A DNA stretch of 64,000 nucleotides from assembly GCA_037367405.1 (NCBI GenBank), contig JAZKJV010009331.1:558001-622000 (forward strand), written 5' to 3'. Source of the stretch: Ottelia alismoides (Eukaryota > Streptophyta > Magnoliopsida > Alismatales > Hydrocharitaceae). The notes below the pieces were generated by a model. The model was not told where the DNA came from and did not search any database. It saw only the letters and a list, made by a program, of their open reading frames with translations. Positions 54,538 to 64,000 of the stretch are shown here, piece after piece. Position numbers and translations under genes: made by a program. Numbering within the stretch: position 1 is the first letter of the stretch; each line of letters starts with the position of its first letter.

Positions 54538-55607
54538 ATGTCAGAAAGCAAGGCGGATATTCCATCTATAGGCACCTTTCGAGGTCCAAGGCCTATCGTA
54601 AAGATGGATGGTACGAACTATGAACTGTGGGCGATGCAGTTCATGAGTATGATGAAGTCAACTGGTAAGAAGCACATTCTTACCGAAGAAGAGCCTGCTG
54701 AGAAGACTGGAGTTAATGCCTCGTGGGAGGCAGATGATGTATATGCAAAAGTCTGGTTATCTGGAACTTTGGCGATTGAGATTGCCAATGATATTCTTTA
54801 TTAGCCCACGGCTAAGGACATGTGGGATATTCTGGCGGCTACATACTCTCAAGCGAAGAATGAGACAAAAATTCTGCAACTCCAGCATGACATATTCACC
54901 ATTAAGCAGAATGGTCGCCCTCTACACTCACTCTACACATCCCCGCGAGGGATGTTCGAGAAGCTGTACAGCTTCATGCCCCTGACAACCACGCCAGAGC
55001 AACAGAAGACCTACCGAAATGCGACTATGGTAGGAGTTTTCCTTGCTACCCTTGATCCAGAATATGAGGCGGCACGATCACAGATCTTGGCAGATTCTAC
55101 TATTCCTCCTTTGGAGGAAGCCTTTCACCGACTGAGTCACATCACCGTCCCTTCTACGGCCACGAATCGGACTGCTTCAGCCATGGTTGCCAACAGAGGC
55201 CGTGGAGGCCACTAGCATATCCGTGGTCATGGTCCTCGTGGAAGAGGAGGCCGTACTCGACCAATATGTAGCTATTGTCATCGCACCGGACATACTGAGG
55301 ATACATGCTACTCTAAGCATGGATTTCCTGCATCTGCCCGTGTCGCCGAGTAGATAGAGCCGCCATCTGCTGCTTCTTTGGATCAGAGTTTTGATGATCT
55401 TGTTGCCCGTCTAAGGGGCATTATTCCTCCATCCGGCCCAGCACCCACTACTGAGAACCAGTCTGATGCTGCTGCATCCGCCTCTGCCTCTACCAGTACA
55501 TCAGGTAGTACATTTGCACTTACTAGTAGTGGATCAGATACTTCAGCATGGATTATGGACTCTGGAGCCACACATCACCTTTGTGGCGATCAAAGTCTAC
55601 TTACATG
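54538..55607 (+). pseudogene. copia Gag and protease (element B), four nonsense codons
   Basis: Met at 54538 (MSESKADIPS) matches the starts of C and H. Gag: VKMDGTNYELWAMQF, SGTLAIEIANDILY, PTAKDMWDILAATYSQ, LHSLYTSPRGMFEKLYSF. The zinc knuckle CSYCHRTGHTEDTC (about 55267-55308) is intact. Protease site WIMDSGATHHLCGD is near 55549-55590. Stops: TAG at 54802, 55213 and 55351 and TGA at 55606. Comparison with sister copies shows Gln or Arg expected at several of them, so these fit CAG-to-TAG and CGA-to-TGA changes. Gag would assemble particles and protease would mature them. All pieces are in one frame. Confidence 0.95.
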
Positions 55608-55608
55608 A

Positions 55609-56784
55609 TACAGACATATTCCTCCAGGTCGAACAGTGGTCATTGCTAATGGCACGCATTCCCCAATTACTGGTAAGGGGGAAATTAGACTGACATCATC
55701 CATGCAGCTCAAGAATGTGTTACACACACCTGATTTTTTAATGAACTTATTATCTCTCAGTCAAATTACAAAGGATTTACAATGTCGGGCAATTTTTGAT
55801 CCATCTTCTCTTGTTTTTCAGGTGATCCTTACGGGCAACGTGATTGGTCGTGGCTATGAGCAAGGAGGCCTCTATCGCCTTAGTCAGACTCCTTTTGCTG
55901 GAACCTCATCCCTACCTACTGGATCCGTATCTCCTGTGCTATGGCATCTGCGCTTTGGACATTTACCGCTTCAGAATTTACGTCGTGTGTTACCCCAGGG
56001 TCTGCCTCACACATCTGTCCAATGTGAGGCCTGTCAGTTGGGAAAGCATCATCGGTCTACCTTTCCCAGTCGTCAGTGTCGGAGTAGTACCTCCAAGTTT
56101 GAGTTATTTCATATTGATATCTGGGGTCCCAGTCGTGTTCCTGATCATCAGGGACACAGATTCTATATAGTTACTGTGGATGACTTCTCTCGTGTGTCAT
56201 GGGTGTTTTTGTTAAAGAATAAATCTGAAGCAGGGAATATTATTATCAATTTTATTAATGAGATTCGTAATATTTTCTCCACCACTGTTAAAATTGTGCG
56301 AAGCGATAATGCCCTGGAATTGTGTACTCATGTCCTAGCCAGTTACTACTCATCCCAAGGGATTATCCACCAGACATCCTGTGCCTATACCTCCCAACAG
56401 AATGGGATTGCTGAAAGGAAACATCGCCACTTACTAGATGTCACCAGGTCACTTCTTATACAGAGTCATGCTCCTTATTCGTGCTGGGATGACGCGGTTC
56501 TCACAGCATGCTACGTAATCAACCGTATGCCGTCCTCTGTTCTAGGTGAAAAGATCCCTTTCTCCCTTATCTTCCCTGGCAAGGATCTGTTTTCCCTTAC
56601 TCTTCGTGTGTTTGGTTCAGTTGCCTTTGTCCACCAGTTGTCTACCGGTATCGACAAGCTTTCTCCTAGGGCTGTCAAGTGTGTGTTTGTTGGGTACTCC
56701 AGAACGCAAAAGGGGTACAAGTGCTATGATCCCTTGCGCAGACGGTATCTTGTTAGTGCAGATGTTACTTTTTTGAAACCGTAA
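55609..56784 (+). pseudogene. copia integrase (element B), intact catalytic residues then frameshift
   Basis: Open from 55609 to 56784: VIANGTHSPITGKGEIRL, LWHLRFGHLPLQNLRRVLPQ, CEACQLGKHHRSTF (zinc segment), FHIDIWGPSRVPDHQGHRFY (first Asp, about 56116), VRSDNALEL (second Asp, about 56300), NGIAERKHRHLLD (Glu, about 56410), then KCVFVGYSRTQKGYKCYD. A run of six T near 56769-56774, where sister copies need seven, shifts the frame and produces the stop at 56782. Integrase inserts cDNA in the nucleus. Its catalytic D, D and E are all present. Confidence 0.95.
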
Positions 56785-58739
56785 TGTATTTCTCATCCTC
56801 AGGTGATCAGTTGATACCTCCACCTAATACTGATGCTATTTTTGTGACACCACCACCACCATTACCACCACCACCACCACCATCATCTGCACCTCCTATT
56901 ACAATACCTGTTTCACCACTACCATTTCACTATAGCCGCAGGTCTGCTCCAGCTCATGGTCATGACTCCTCACCTAGCTCGCCCAAGGTATGTTATGAAG
57001 ATATTATTATTGATGGATCTGACGATGTTTCTGAGCATGATGTGTTACAGAGGACATACGAGGACATGGTTGACTTAGATGTCCCTATTGCTATACGCAA
57101 GTCGAAGCGAAGCTGCGCCTCTTATCCTTTAGCAGCCTCTGTGTCTTTTCAGCGCCTAACTAGAGATTTCAAGAACTTTGTCGTTGCTTTGTCAGCTGTA
57201 GATATTCCACGAAGTTACCAAGACGCTATGAAGGATAGTAGATGGCGTGTAGCAATGGAGGAAGAAATGGCGGCACTTCAGTCTAGAGGCACTTGGAGTC
57301 TGGTTCTTATACCTGCAGATGTGTCCCCAGTGAGCTACAAATGGGTTTTTACAGTCAAGCAGAATGCAGATGACAGTATCGACAGATACAAGGCTCGTCT
57401 TGTTGCTCGAGGCTTTACACAGACGTATGGGTTGGACTATCTTGATAAATTCTCGCCAGTAGCCCGCCATTCCACTCTACAGATCTTATTGTCTGTTGCG
57501 GTTTCTCGTGACTGGCCACTCTACCAATTGGATGTGAAGAATGCTTTCTTATACGGTGACTTACAGGAGGAAGTCTACATGCAACAACCACCTGGTTTTG
57601 CTGTTGAGGGGAAGTATTCCATGGTGTGCAGACTTCATAAGGCTATCTATGGCCTTAAGCAGAGTCCCAGAGCATGGTTTCAGAAGCTCTCAGATCTTTT
57701 TGAGAAATAGGGATACAAACGTTCAAATGCTGATCATTCGTTGTTTGTACAAAAGACTTCCAGAGGTATTATTGCCATCATGGTCTATGTAGATGACATC
57801 TTGATTACAGGTGATGATGTACAAGGGATAAAGAAGGCGAAAGAAATGCTGGGTAGCGAATTTGTCACCAAGGACCTTGGAGTTCTTAGATATTTTCTGG
57901 GACTGGAGTTCGCCAGAAATCCGCATGGGCTAGTAATGCCTCAGAGAAAATATGTCACTGACCTGTTGAGTGAGACATGAATGCTTGGATGCCGACCTGC
58001 TACTACACCGATGGATCCTAGTATGAAGCTATATGATGGTGATACAGAGGAGGTGGATAGGAGAAGATACAGAGAACTGGTGGGCAAACTCCTATACGTC
58101 ACTATTACCAGGCCCGACATAGCCTTTGCTGTGAGTCGAGTGAGCCAGTTCATGGAGCAACCATGTCAGGTTCACATGGATGCAATACATATGATACTCA
58201 GGTACCTCAAGTCATCACCAGGTGCGGGTCTACTATTCAAGAAAGGCAAGGTGATCTCTATCTCAGCCTGTGCAGATGTAGATTATGCAAGGTGTCCCAA
58301 GGACAGGAAGTCCACCTCTGGGTTTGCTGTGTATGTTGGAGATTCCCTAATCTCGTGGAGGAGCAAGAAACAAACTGTGGTAGCAAAGTCTAGTGCTGAA
58401 TCTGAATATAGGGCTATGGCCCAAGCCAGTACAGAAATGATGTGGGTAAAAGCTGTGCTTACAGGCCTACATATAGAAGTCCCACTTCTTATGGCTTTAG
58501 AGTGTGACAATCAGGCGACATTGTTCATTGCAAACAATCCAGCATTCCATGAACGAACCAAGCACATTGAAGTTGATTGCCACTTTATTCGTGACATGAT
58601 TCATAAGGGATTCATTGCTACATCCCATGTTAGTTCAGAAAATCAAACTGCAGATATTTTCACCAAGGCATTACTGCGAGGCCCATTTCAGAAGTGTGCG
58701 TCCAAGCTGAGCATGATTGACATCTATGCTCCATCTTGA
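56785..58739 (+). pseudogene. copia reverse transcriptase and RNase H (element B), two nonsense codons
   Basis: In the shifted frame: [10 protein letters not shown], a proline-rich linker (about 56850-56930), [83 protein letters not shown], and an intact YVDD at 57786-57797. RNase H includes ACADVDYARCPKDRKSTSGF, SWRSKKQTVVAKSSAESEYRAM and [18 protein letters not shown], ending MIDIYAPS at 58736. Stops are TAG at 57708 (Gln in sister copies) and TGA at 57978 (Gly in sister copies). Without these, the domain would be complete. Confidence 0.95.
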
Positions 58740-58893
58740 GGGGGAGTGTAAACATATATATTATCTACTTATGTGGTCTCTTGTTATTTTTCATTCTCTG
58801 CAGTACTCTTTATGTAATTTACCCATAGGCTATTCTCCTATATAAGAGAGCCTAGGGCTGATGGAATAAACATCTTCTTCTATTTTCCCAACA
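58736..58893 (+). repeat. Polypurine tract and 3' LTR of element B
   Basis: TTGAGGGGGAG (58736-58746) overlaps the last codons and stop of pol and primes plus-strand DNA. The LTR at 58747-58893 is 147 bp, TGTAAACATATATA to CCCAACA. The right flank ACTAT (58894-58898) is the target duplication. Confidence 0.97.
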
Positions 58894-58898
58894 ACTAT

Positions 58899-59934
58899 TA
58901 ATATAATGTATTAGTGACAGATTTCAAAATAAACCACGATATGGAGATATGGTAACTTCCTTGCACTATAAGTGTTTGTAATAAAATTGTCGTGATCAAT
59001 GTAAATGGGAACTGCCAAGTCAACACATCCCTGCATTAGTGTACTAGCAATAAACGGTCTTTATTTGGTAAATGAATTTTCTTATCCTTGTTTCTTGATT
59101 TTAGCCGTTTTCATGCTCTTCCAATGATCCCTTGTGTTAGTGGGAATTGCTAGTATGATCTTGTTTCTTTGGAAAGCTCGGCGATTTTACCCTAGATAAT
59201 AGTTCCACTTTGATAGTGGGAGGTTCGTTTGTTAAGGAACGTGCGGGATATGTATCTAGTTTCATGGGGAGGTAAAATGACATATAAAGCAGCAACATGC
59301 CTGGTCACATTATAGAAGGAGTTGAGGAAGATGTCCCTTACGGTGTGAGAAAAGATTCATCGTCATATATTTCTTCATTACAGAAGGTCCTAGATCCTTT
59401 TGACTCCACACTAGGCCATGGAGGGTCAAGACTCACCTGCACAGTGCTCGTAGCCAAGACCCGAAGTCCTAATATATTAATTGTTGTTGACCATATACTA
59501 TATAGTTTCCAAGGTTGAATAAAGATTGAAGAGGCCTGATAAAGATATGAAGAAAACCCTCCCCGTCAGAGATGATTGGCTAGTCATAAAACCTTGACAA
59601 ATAGTTTTTTTACTTTATATTTATATAATAGGCCCCTCGAAGGCTGACTCTAGTGTATATTGACTATGAAAGATCCGTAACCGTTGGCCAGGACTTGGGA
59701 AAAAAACAACTTGCTCTCTGCACAAAAGTGACACTTGCACTCGAGGTGAGTGATAAAGTAAACACAAACACTAGAGGTTTGAGGTGAGCATCAAAGGAGA
59801 AAACACCCATGTTGATTCTGGCTTTGGTTCTTTAAATTCTAGTGGTGAAGTTAGCCTGTGGTGTAGAGATAGATTGCAAGGTCGTCACTGCGATGTCGGC
59901 AACTATAGCAGACACATGGGGTTCTTTAATAAAA
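58899..59934. other. Non-TE backbone, no gene called
   Basis: Continues the sequence interrupted by copia B. The only open frame of note (59297-59518, 73 codons) has no recognisable motif and no homolog that I know. No C-terminal adenylate kinase exon was found. Confidence 0.45.
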
Positions 59935-60112
59935 TATTATGCATGTTAGAATAAATTTGCTTTTAAAAAAGCAATAAATAAAAGAAATATGGTTTTCCAT
60001 GCAAAAATCTGTCGACTATTGACCGATTAGTCAATTGTTAGTCGGCTACCCCCACCGACTCGATTGGTCGGACTGACTAGTAGGCCTAGTTAGCCAACTT
60101 TTTCAACAATGA
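59935..60112. mobile_element. Half copy of the AGTCGG-type hAT MITE
   Basis: Matches the right part of the MITE at 19963-20375: ATGTTAGAATAAATTTGCTTTT, GACCGATTAGTC, TAGTCGGCTACCCCCACCGA, ACTAGTAGGCCTAGTTAGCC and a TTTTTCAACAATG end. The left half is missing or too decayed to see, and no target duplication was found. Confidence 0.65.
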
Positions 60113-61231
60113 TTTAACTCTTATGGAAATAAAATCAGAATGAATTCCTTACCATTCTAAACATCATAATAAGTCATTATAATTACATACAACATTCTCA
60201 ATATCGTTTTCCCTTTTGGGGTCAACATATGATATATAATGATTTCCAAATTAACTTCTATGGTAATACACCTCACATTTTCTGTTTATTTACCAATAAA
60301 CTTTTTATTTAGCTTCAAGTACATATTGAAAGAGATACTTTTTTTAAAAAATCATATTCATACTCATATTGAGAACCAATGTGTGAAATAAGATCAAAGA
60401 TCAATCTGAAGTAATAAAAAATGGATACATAGTCTCAAGATGGTACAGTCTTATCTATAACTAGAGAAAAGTGCTTACTTACCTTTCTTTGTCGCTAGGG
60501 TTTAAAAAGCATGAACCTTTTTTAATTGATTGCTTATGTTTTAGGTTAATGTTATATGTATACTAGATGAATATTAAATATGATGTGTACTGATAATTGA
60601 TATTATTGATTTCATTCAGAACTCATAGAGTTATTTCAATTATCTACTCCTACCACACAATAGTATAAATATTAAAAAAATGGACTAGGAACCTTTAATA
60701 TAGTTCAAGGACGTGAAGCTTTTTGGGTTGGATGTTGTCATATTTAAAAAAGCCCTCAAAACATCATCTAATTTTATCATATGGCTGAGGTTGTGCCTCG
60801 TCATTACTTCACCGTCTCACCAATGAGCAGAGGCGTACATGTCACAGGTTGTGGGTAAGGCTTAAGCCTTTATGCAAATTTTGTTGTCAGAAACACCTCA
60901 AGGCATGCGCTTCACAGGCTCGAGGTGCACTTTTTGAAATAATGGGGGGGGGGAGATGGTGGTAATGATGCGTTCTTCTGTGCATAACCTTAGACGTGAT
61001 GCCATCCTCGAGTTGGCTTTTAGGATGTTTTTCATACGGTGTGGTTTTATGTTTTTTTTTTAAATTTTGTTTTTGATCCAACAAGACCCTAGGCCCATTT
61101 TATTACCTTTTTCCTTCTTAAGGCCTAAAAGCGCTGATAACTTTGTTATAAATGGTCAGGCTAGTACTTTGATTGTCGTATAACTCGTGGCGATAATAGA
61201 TATCCCTCCTTATCCTTTCATAAAAGGAACC
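60113..61231. other. Backbone sequence, no gene called
   Basis: AT-rich with no long frame. At 60875-60930 there is a CCTCAAGGCATGCGCTTCAC...GGCTCGAGGTGCAC phrase that resembles the subterminal CCTCGAGGCAC region of the hAT element at 832, and a G run at 60944-60953. This may be a hAT relic; the evidence is weak. Confidence 0.4.
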
Positions 61232-61374
61232 TGTTGGAAAAACTATGAATTGTGTTTATTCCAGTGAACCCTAGGGTCTCTTATATAGAGGAAACCCTAT
61301 GGGTAAATTACATAAGACGGAACATAGAAGAATAAAAAGACCGAACAGTATACATATATATAATTCTTTCAACA
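61232..61374 (-). repeat. 3' LTR of element J
   Basis: Starts TGTTGGAAAAACTATGAATT and ends TTCTTTCAACA on the + strand (143 bp), followed by CTCCCCCTCAAG, the complement of the polypurine tract. It holds CTCTTATATAGAGG, the reversed TATA core. Confidence 0.93.
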
Positions 61375-61381
61375 CTCCCCC

Positions 61382-64000
61382 TCAAGATGGAGCATAGATA
61401 TCGATCATGCTCATCTTGGAAGTGCATTTCTGGAACGGACCTCTAAGAAGCGGTTTGGTGAAGATGTCGGCTGTCTGCTCCCAAGAACTAATATGTGAAT
61501 TAGAAATCAATCCCTTTTGGATCATATCTCTGGTGTAGTGACAGTCTACTTCAATGTGCTTGGTTCTCTCGTGAAAGGCAAGATTATTGGCAATGAACAA
61601 TGTAGCTTGATTATCACATTGTAGTTGCATGGGCAGAGGTACATCCACATGCAAATCTTCTAGTACAGCTCGAACCCACATCATTTCTGTGCTTGCCTGT
61701 GCCATGGCCCTATATTCAGATTCTGCACTGGATCTAGCCACAACGGTTTGTTTCTTGCTCTTCCAAGAAACTAGAGAGCTACCTACAAACACAGCAAAGC
61801 CTGAGGTAGACTTTCGATCCTTAGGGCATCCTGCATAGTCAGCATCCGCACATGCTGAAACAGATAAATCGGTTTCCTTCTTGAACAACAATCCACCCAG
61901 AGACGATTTTAGATACCTGAGTATCATATATATAGCATCCATATGTATCTGTCTCGGCTGTTCCATAAACTGGCTTACCCGGCTAACTGCAAAGGCAATA
62001 TTAGGTCAGGTTATAGTTATGTAGAGAAGTTTCCCCACCATTTCTCTATACCTTCTCTTGTCAACCTCTTCTGTATCATTATCATACAATTTCAAGCTAG
62101 GGTCCATAGGAGTAGTAGACGGTTTGCATCCAGCCATGCCTGTCTCAATCAACATATCTGTAATATACTTCCTCTGGGTCATCACTAGACCTCGTGCATT
62201 CCTGGCGAACTCCAGTCCCAGAAAATATCGTAGTGTGCTAAAATCCTTTGTAACAAATTGACGACCCAACACTGCTTTTGTCATCTCTATCCCCTGGGCA
62301 TCATCTCCTGTGACTAAAATGTCATCAACATACACCATGATGACAACTGTACCTCGAGTGGTCTTCTGGATAAACAATGAGTAATCTGCATTGGATCTCT
62401 TGAAGCCTTGTTCTTCAATTAAATGGGAAAGCTTCTGAAACCATTCCCTTGGACTCTGTTTAACGCCATAAATTGCCTTATGAAGTCTGCATACCATATG
62501 ATTCTCCCCCTCAGCAGCAACCCCCGGAGGCTGCTGCATGTACACTTCCTCCTGCAGATCCCCATACAAAAAAGCATTTTTAACATCCAGCTGGAACAGA
62601 GGCCAATCACATACCACAACTACAGACAGAAGAATACGAAGAGTAGAGTGACGAGCAACTGGAGAGAAAGTATCCATATAGTCCACTCCATAAGTCTGAG
62701 TGAAACCGCGTGCCCCTAGCTGTGCCTTGTATCGATCCAGGCTGCCGTCTGCATGATACTTGACTGCGAATACCCATTTGCAGCTGACCACAGATGCTCC
62801 TGAAGGAGCAGTAACCAAGCTCCATGTGCCCCTCGACTGTAGGGTAGCCATCTCCTCCTCCATCGCAATCCGCCAACAATCAATTTTCAATGCATCCTGA
62901 TATGACCGTGGGATCTCTACAGAAGATAAAGCCACTGCAAATATCTGAAAATCTCCTGTAAGGCGATGAAACGAAACCTGTGAAGCAAGAGGATACGAAG
63001 AACAACTGCATTTCTGCTTTCTGAACGCAATAGGGACATCCAGATCATCAACCACTGAACTCGCCGTGTCCGAGTTGTCCTGTAATGGCACACCCTGCAT
63101 AGGCACACAATTCGACCCATCATTAGTAGTAACATCTGGACATACCTAGGGCGTGCTGGATGATTGTCGTGTGGCATGAGCAGGACCAGATCGACGGGTA
63201 TAGAATTTTGGTAGTGGTGAGATTAGTGGTTTTGGTGGAGGCGGTGGTGGTGGAGGAGGATGTAAAGGTGGTGTGGACACAACATTAGGAACTGGATTGG
63301 TCAAAGGAGGACTCACATTAGGAGGTGGAGGAACATAAACCTCATTAGTAGATGAGTTGGAGGTCAATTTGTCACCTGCAGGTGAAAAGTACATAACAGA
63401 CTCGAAGAAAGTATCATCCGCACTGACAAAATACCTCCCATTTACTGGATTATAGCAACGGTATCCTTTCTGCGTCCGAGAATAACCCACGAAGACACAT
63501 TTGACAGCTCTAGGTAAGAGCTTGTCTAGACCAGGTGATAGCTGCTGAACGAAGGCGACCACCCCAAAAACACGAGGGGTGATTGAGAACAATTCTTTTT
63601 CTGGAAAAACAATCGAAAGAGGAGACTTCTCACCAAGTAGTGTAGACGGCATACGATTTACCAGGTAGCAGGCTGTAAGAACATCATCTCCCCAGAAAGA
63701 AATGGGTGCACAACACTGGATAAGAAGAGTTCGAGTAATATCAAGTAGGTGACGATGTTTTCTTTCAGCGACTCCATTCTGTTGGGAGGTGTAGGCACAT
63801 GTAGTTTGGTGTATGATGCCTTTTGACCAAAAATGTTGGGAGAGAGACCGAGAACAAAATTCCAAGGCATTATCAGTGCGCACATATTTCACTTTGGACG
63901 AGAAAACATTGTTCACTTCATTTATAAGTTTTTTGATGACATCACCAGCTTCAGATTTATTTTTCAAGAGAAAAACCCACGACAAACGAGAAAAATCATC
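61382..64000 (-). pseudogene. copia integrase, reverse transcriptase and RNase H (element J), two stops
   Basis: Minus-strand order: integrase LSWVFLLKNKSEAGDVIKKL, VRTDNALEF, NGVAERKHRHLLD (catalytic Glu present) to PPPPPPKPLISPLP (63985-63146); a TAG near 63149 where sister copies have Gln; reverse transcriptase from DDLDVPIAFRKQKCSCSSYPL through [45 protein letters not shown] and an intact YVDD at 62332-62321 (63106-62006); a TGA near 62006 where sister copies have Arg; RNase H ADADYAGCPKDRKSTSGF to MIDIYAPS (61966-61382). It copies and integrates the element. Its first integrase Asp is outside the window. Apart from the stops, all catalytic motifs seen are intact. Confidence 0.93.

Larger units (their letters stand above)
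53781..58893 (+). mobile_element. Ty1/copia retrotransposon B, structurally complete and young
   Basis: It is 5113 bp with 147-bp LTRs at each end (4 differences by eye), a perfect ACTAT duplication, a primer site, leader, one gag-pol frame and a polypurine tract. The coding sequence is otherwise colinear and well preserved but carries six in-frame stops and one single-base frameshift. It is the best structural reference in the window for the short-LTR group. It sits in the probable intron after the adenylate kinase exon, in the same orientation as that gene. Confidence 0.97.
61232..64000 (-). mobile_element. Ty1/copia retrotransposon J, 3' part, continues beyond the window
   Basis: Minus strand, 3' LTR at 61232-61374, then RNase H, reverse transcriptase and integrase up to the window end. 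It is the least damaged pol after B: long frames of 194, 366 and 279 codons with only two stops between them. Gag, protease and the 5' LTR are outside the window. The left flank is AGGAACC. Confidence 0.93.

Noticed and set aside
55636..58739. Long open frames that might be host genes
   Set aside because: They are copia integrase, reverse transcriptase and RNase H, bounded by matching LTRs and a target duplication.
59297..59518. 73-codon frame as a possible host exon
   Set aside because: No recognisable motif, no clear splice sites in frame, and no match to adenylate kinase.
60944..60953. Run of ten G as a regulatory quadruplex
   Set aside because: A single homopolymer without spaced G tracts; more likely slippage or sequencing noise.
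1..64000. Endogenous pararetrovirus or other integrated virus, or a Ty3/gypsy element
   Set aside because: All reverse transcriptase and integrase pieces show copia domain order (integrase before reverse transcriptase) or LINE features; no movement-protein or coat-protein motif was seen.

Overview
The window is nuclear DNA from a flowering plant, made almost entirely of transposable elements. The evidence is Ty1/copia retrotransposons with tRNA-iMet-type primer binding sites, L1-type LINEs with an RVT zinc-finger tail, hAT, Mutator and Tourist-like DNA transposons, and one exon of a plant-type adenylate kinase. No prokaryotic operon, CRISPR array, rRNA or tRNA gene was seen. The species cannot be fixed from the sequence.

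Layout by flanking duplications. Positions 1-556 hold the 3' end of a + strand copia (A). Positions 557-831 and 7005-7330 are two halves of an old long-LTR relic. They are split by a hAT transposon (832-7004) that itself carries a 5'-truncated LINE (4065-6707; 12-bp target duplication). A second LINE fills 7331 to about 11105 and contains a 226-bp near-perfect tandem duplication.

A four-level nest runs from 11474 to 38765. The outer element is + strand copia C. Minus-strand copia D (16676-37580) is inserted in its reverse transcriptase, duplicating GTACC. Minus-strand copia E (17036-20496) sits in the RNase H of D, duplicating ATTAG. A hAT-type MITE (19963-20375) lies in E, duplicating GATCCAGT. 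C carries two further hAT-type MITEs (14259-14466, 14889-16028). The 5' half of D is disrupted by a LINE fragment (24009-25620) joined to a degraded long-LTR copia G (25621-37169). G holds a Mutator-like element (29659-31803) and a Tourist-like MITE (32411-32553).

A second nest runs from 40545 to about 51348. Minus-strand copia H holds minus-strand copia I (41237-47047; ACCTC duplicated), and I holds a GC-rich hAT-like element (43525-44412; 8-bp duplication). The non-TE backbone shows only at 11106-11473, 38766-40544, 51349-53780 and 58899-61231. It contains one exon (52623-52895) of a mitochondrial or plastid-type adenylate kinase. A young, structurally complete copia B (53781-58893; 147-bp LTRs with 4 differences; ACTAT duplicated) lies downstream of that exon. 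The window ends inside minus-strand copia J (61232-64000).

Nearly all element genes are broken by stops, frameshifts or lost catalytic residues. The exceptions are the 505-codon Mutator reading frame, which is open but lacks most of its catalytic domain, and J, whose pol has only two stops in view. I found no convincing new biological system. The best leads are the truncated Mutator protein with palindromic terminal repeats, the isolated adenylate kinase exon, and the nesting order, which can be read directly from target-site duplications.
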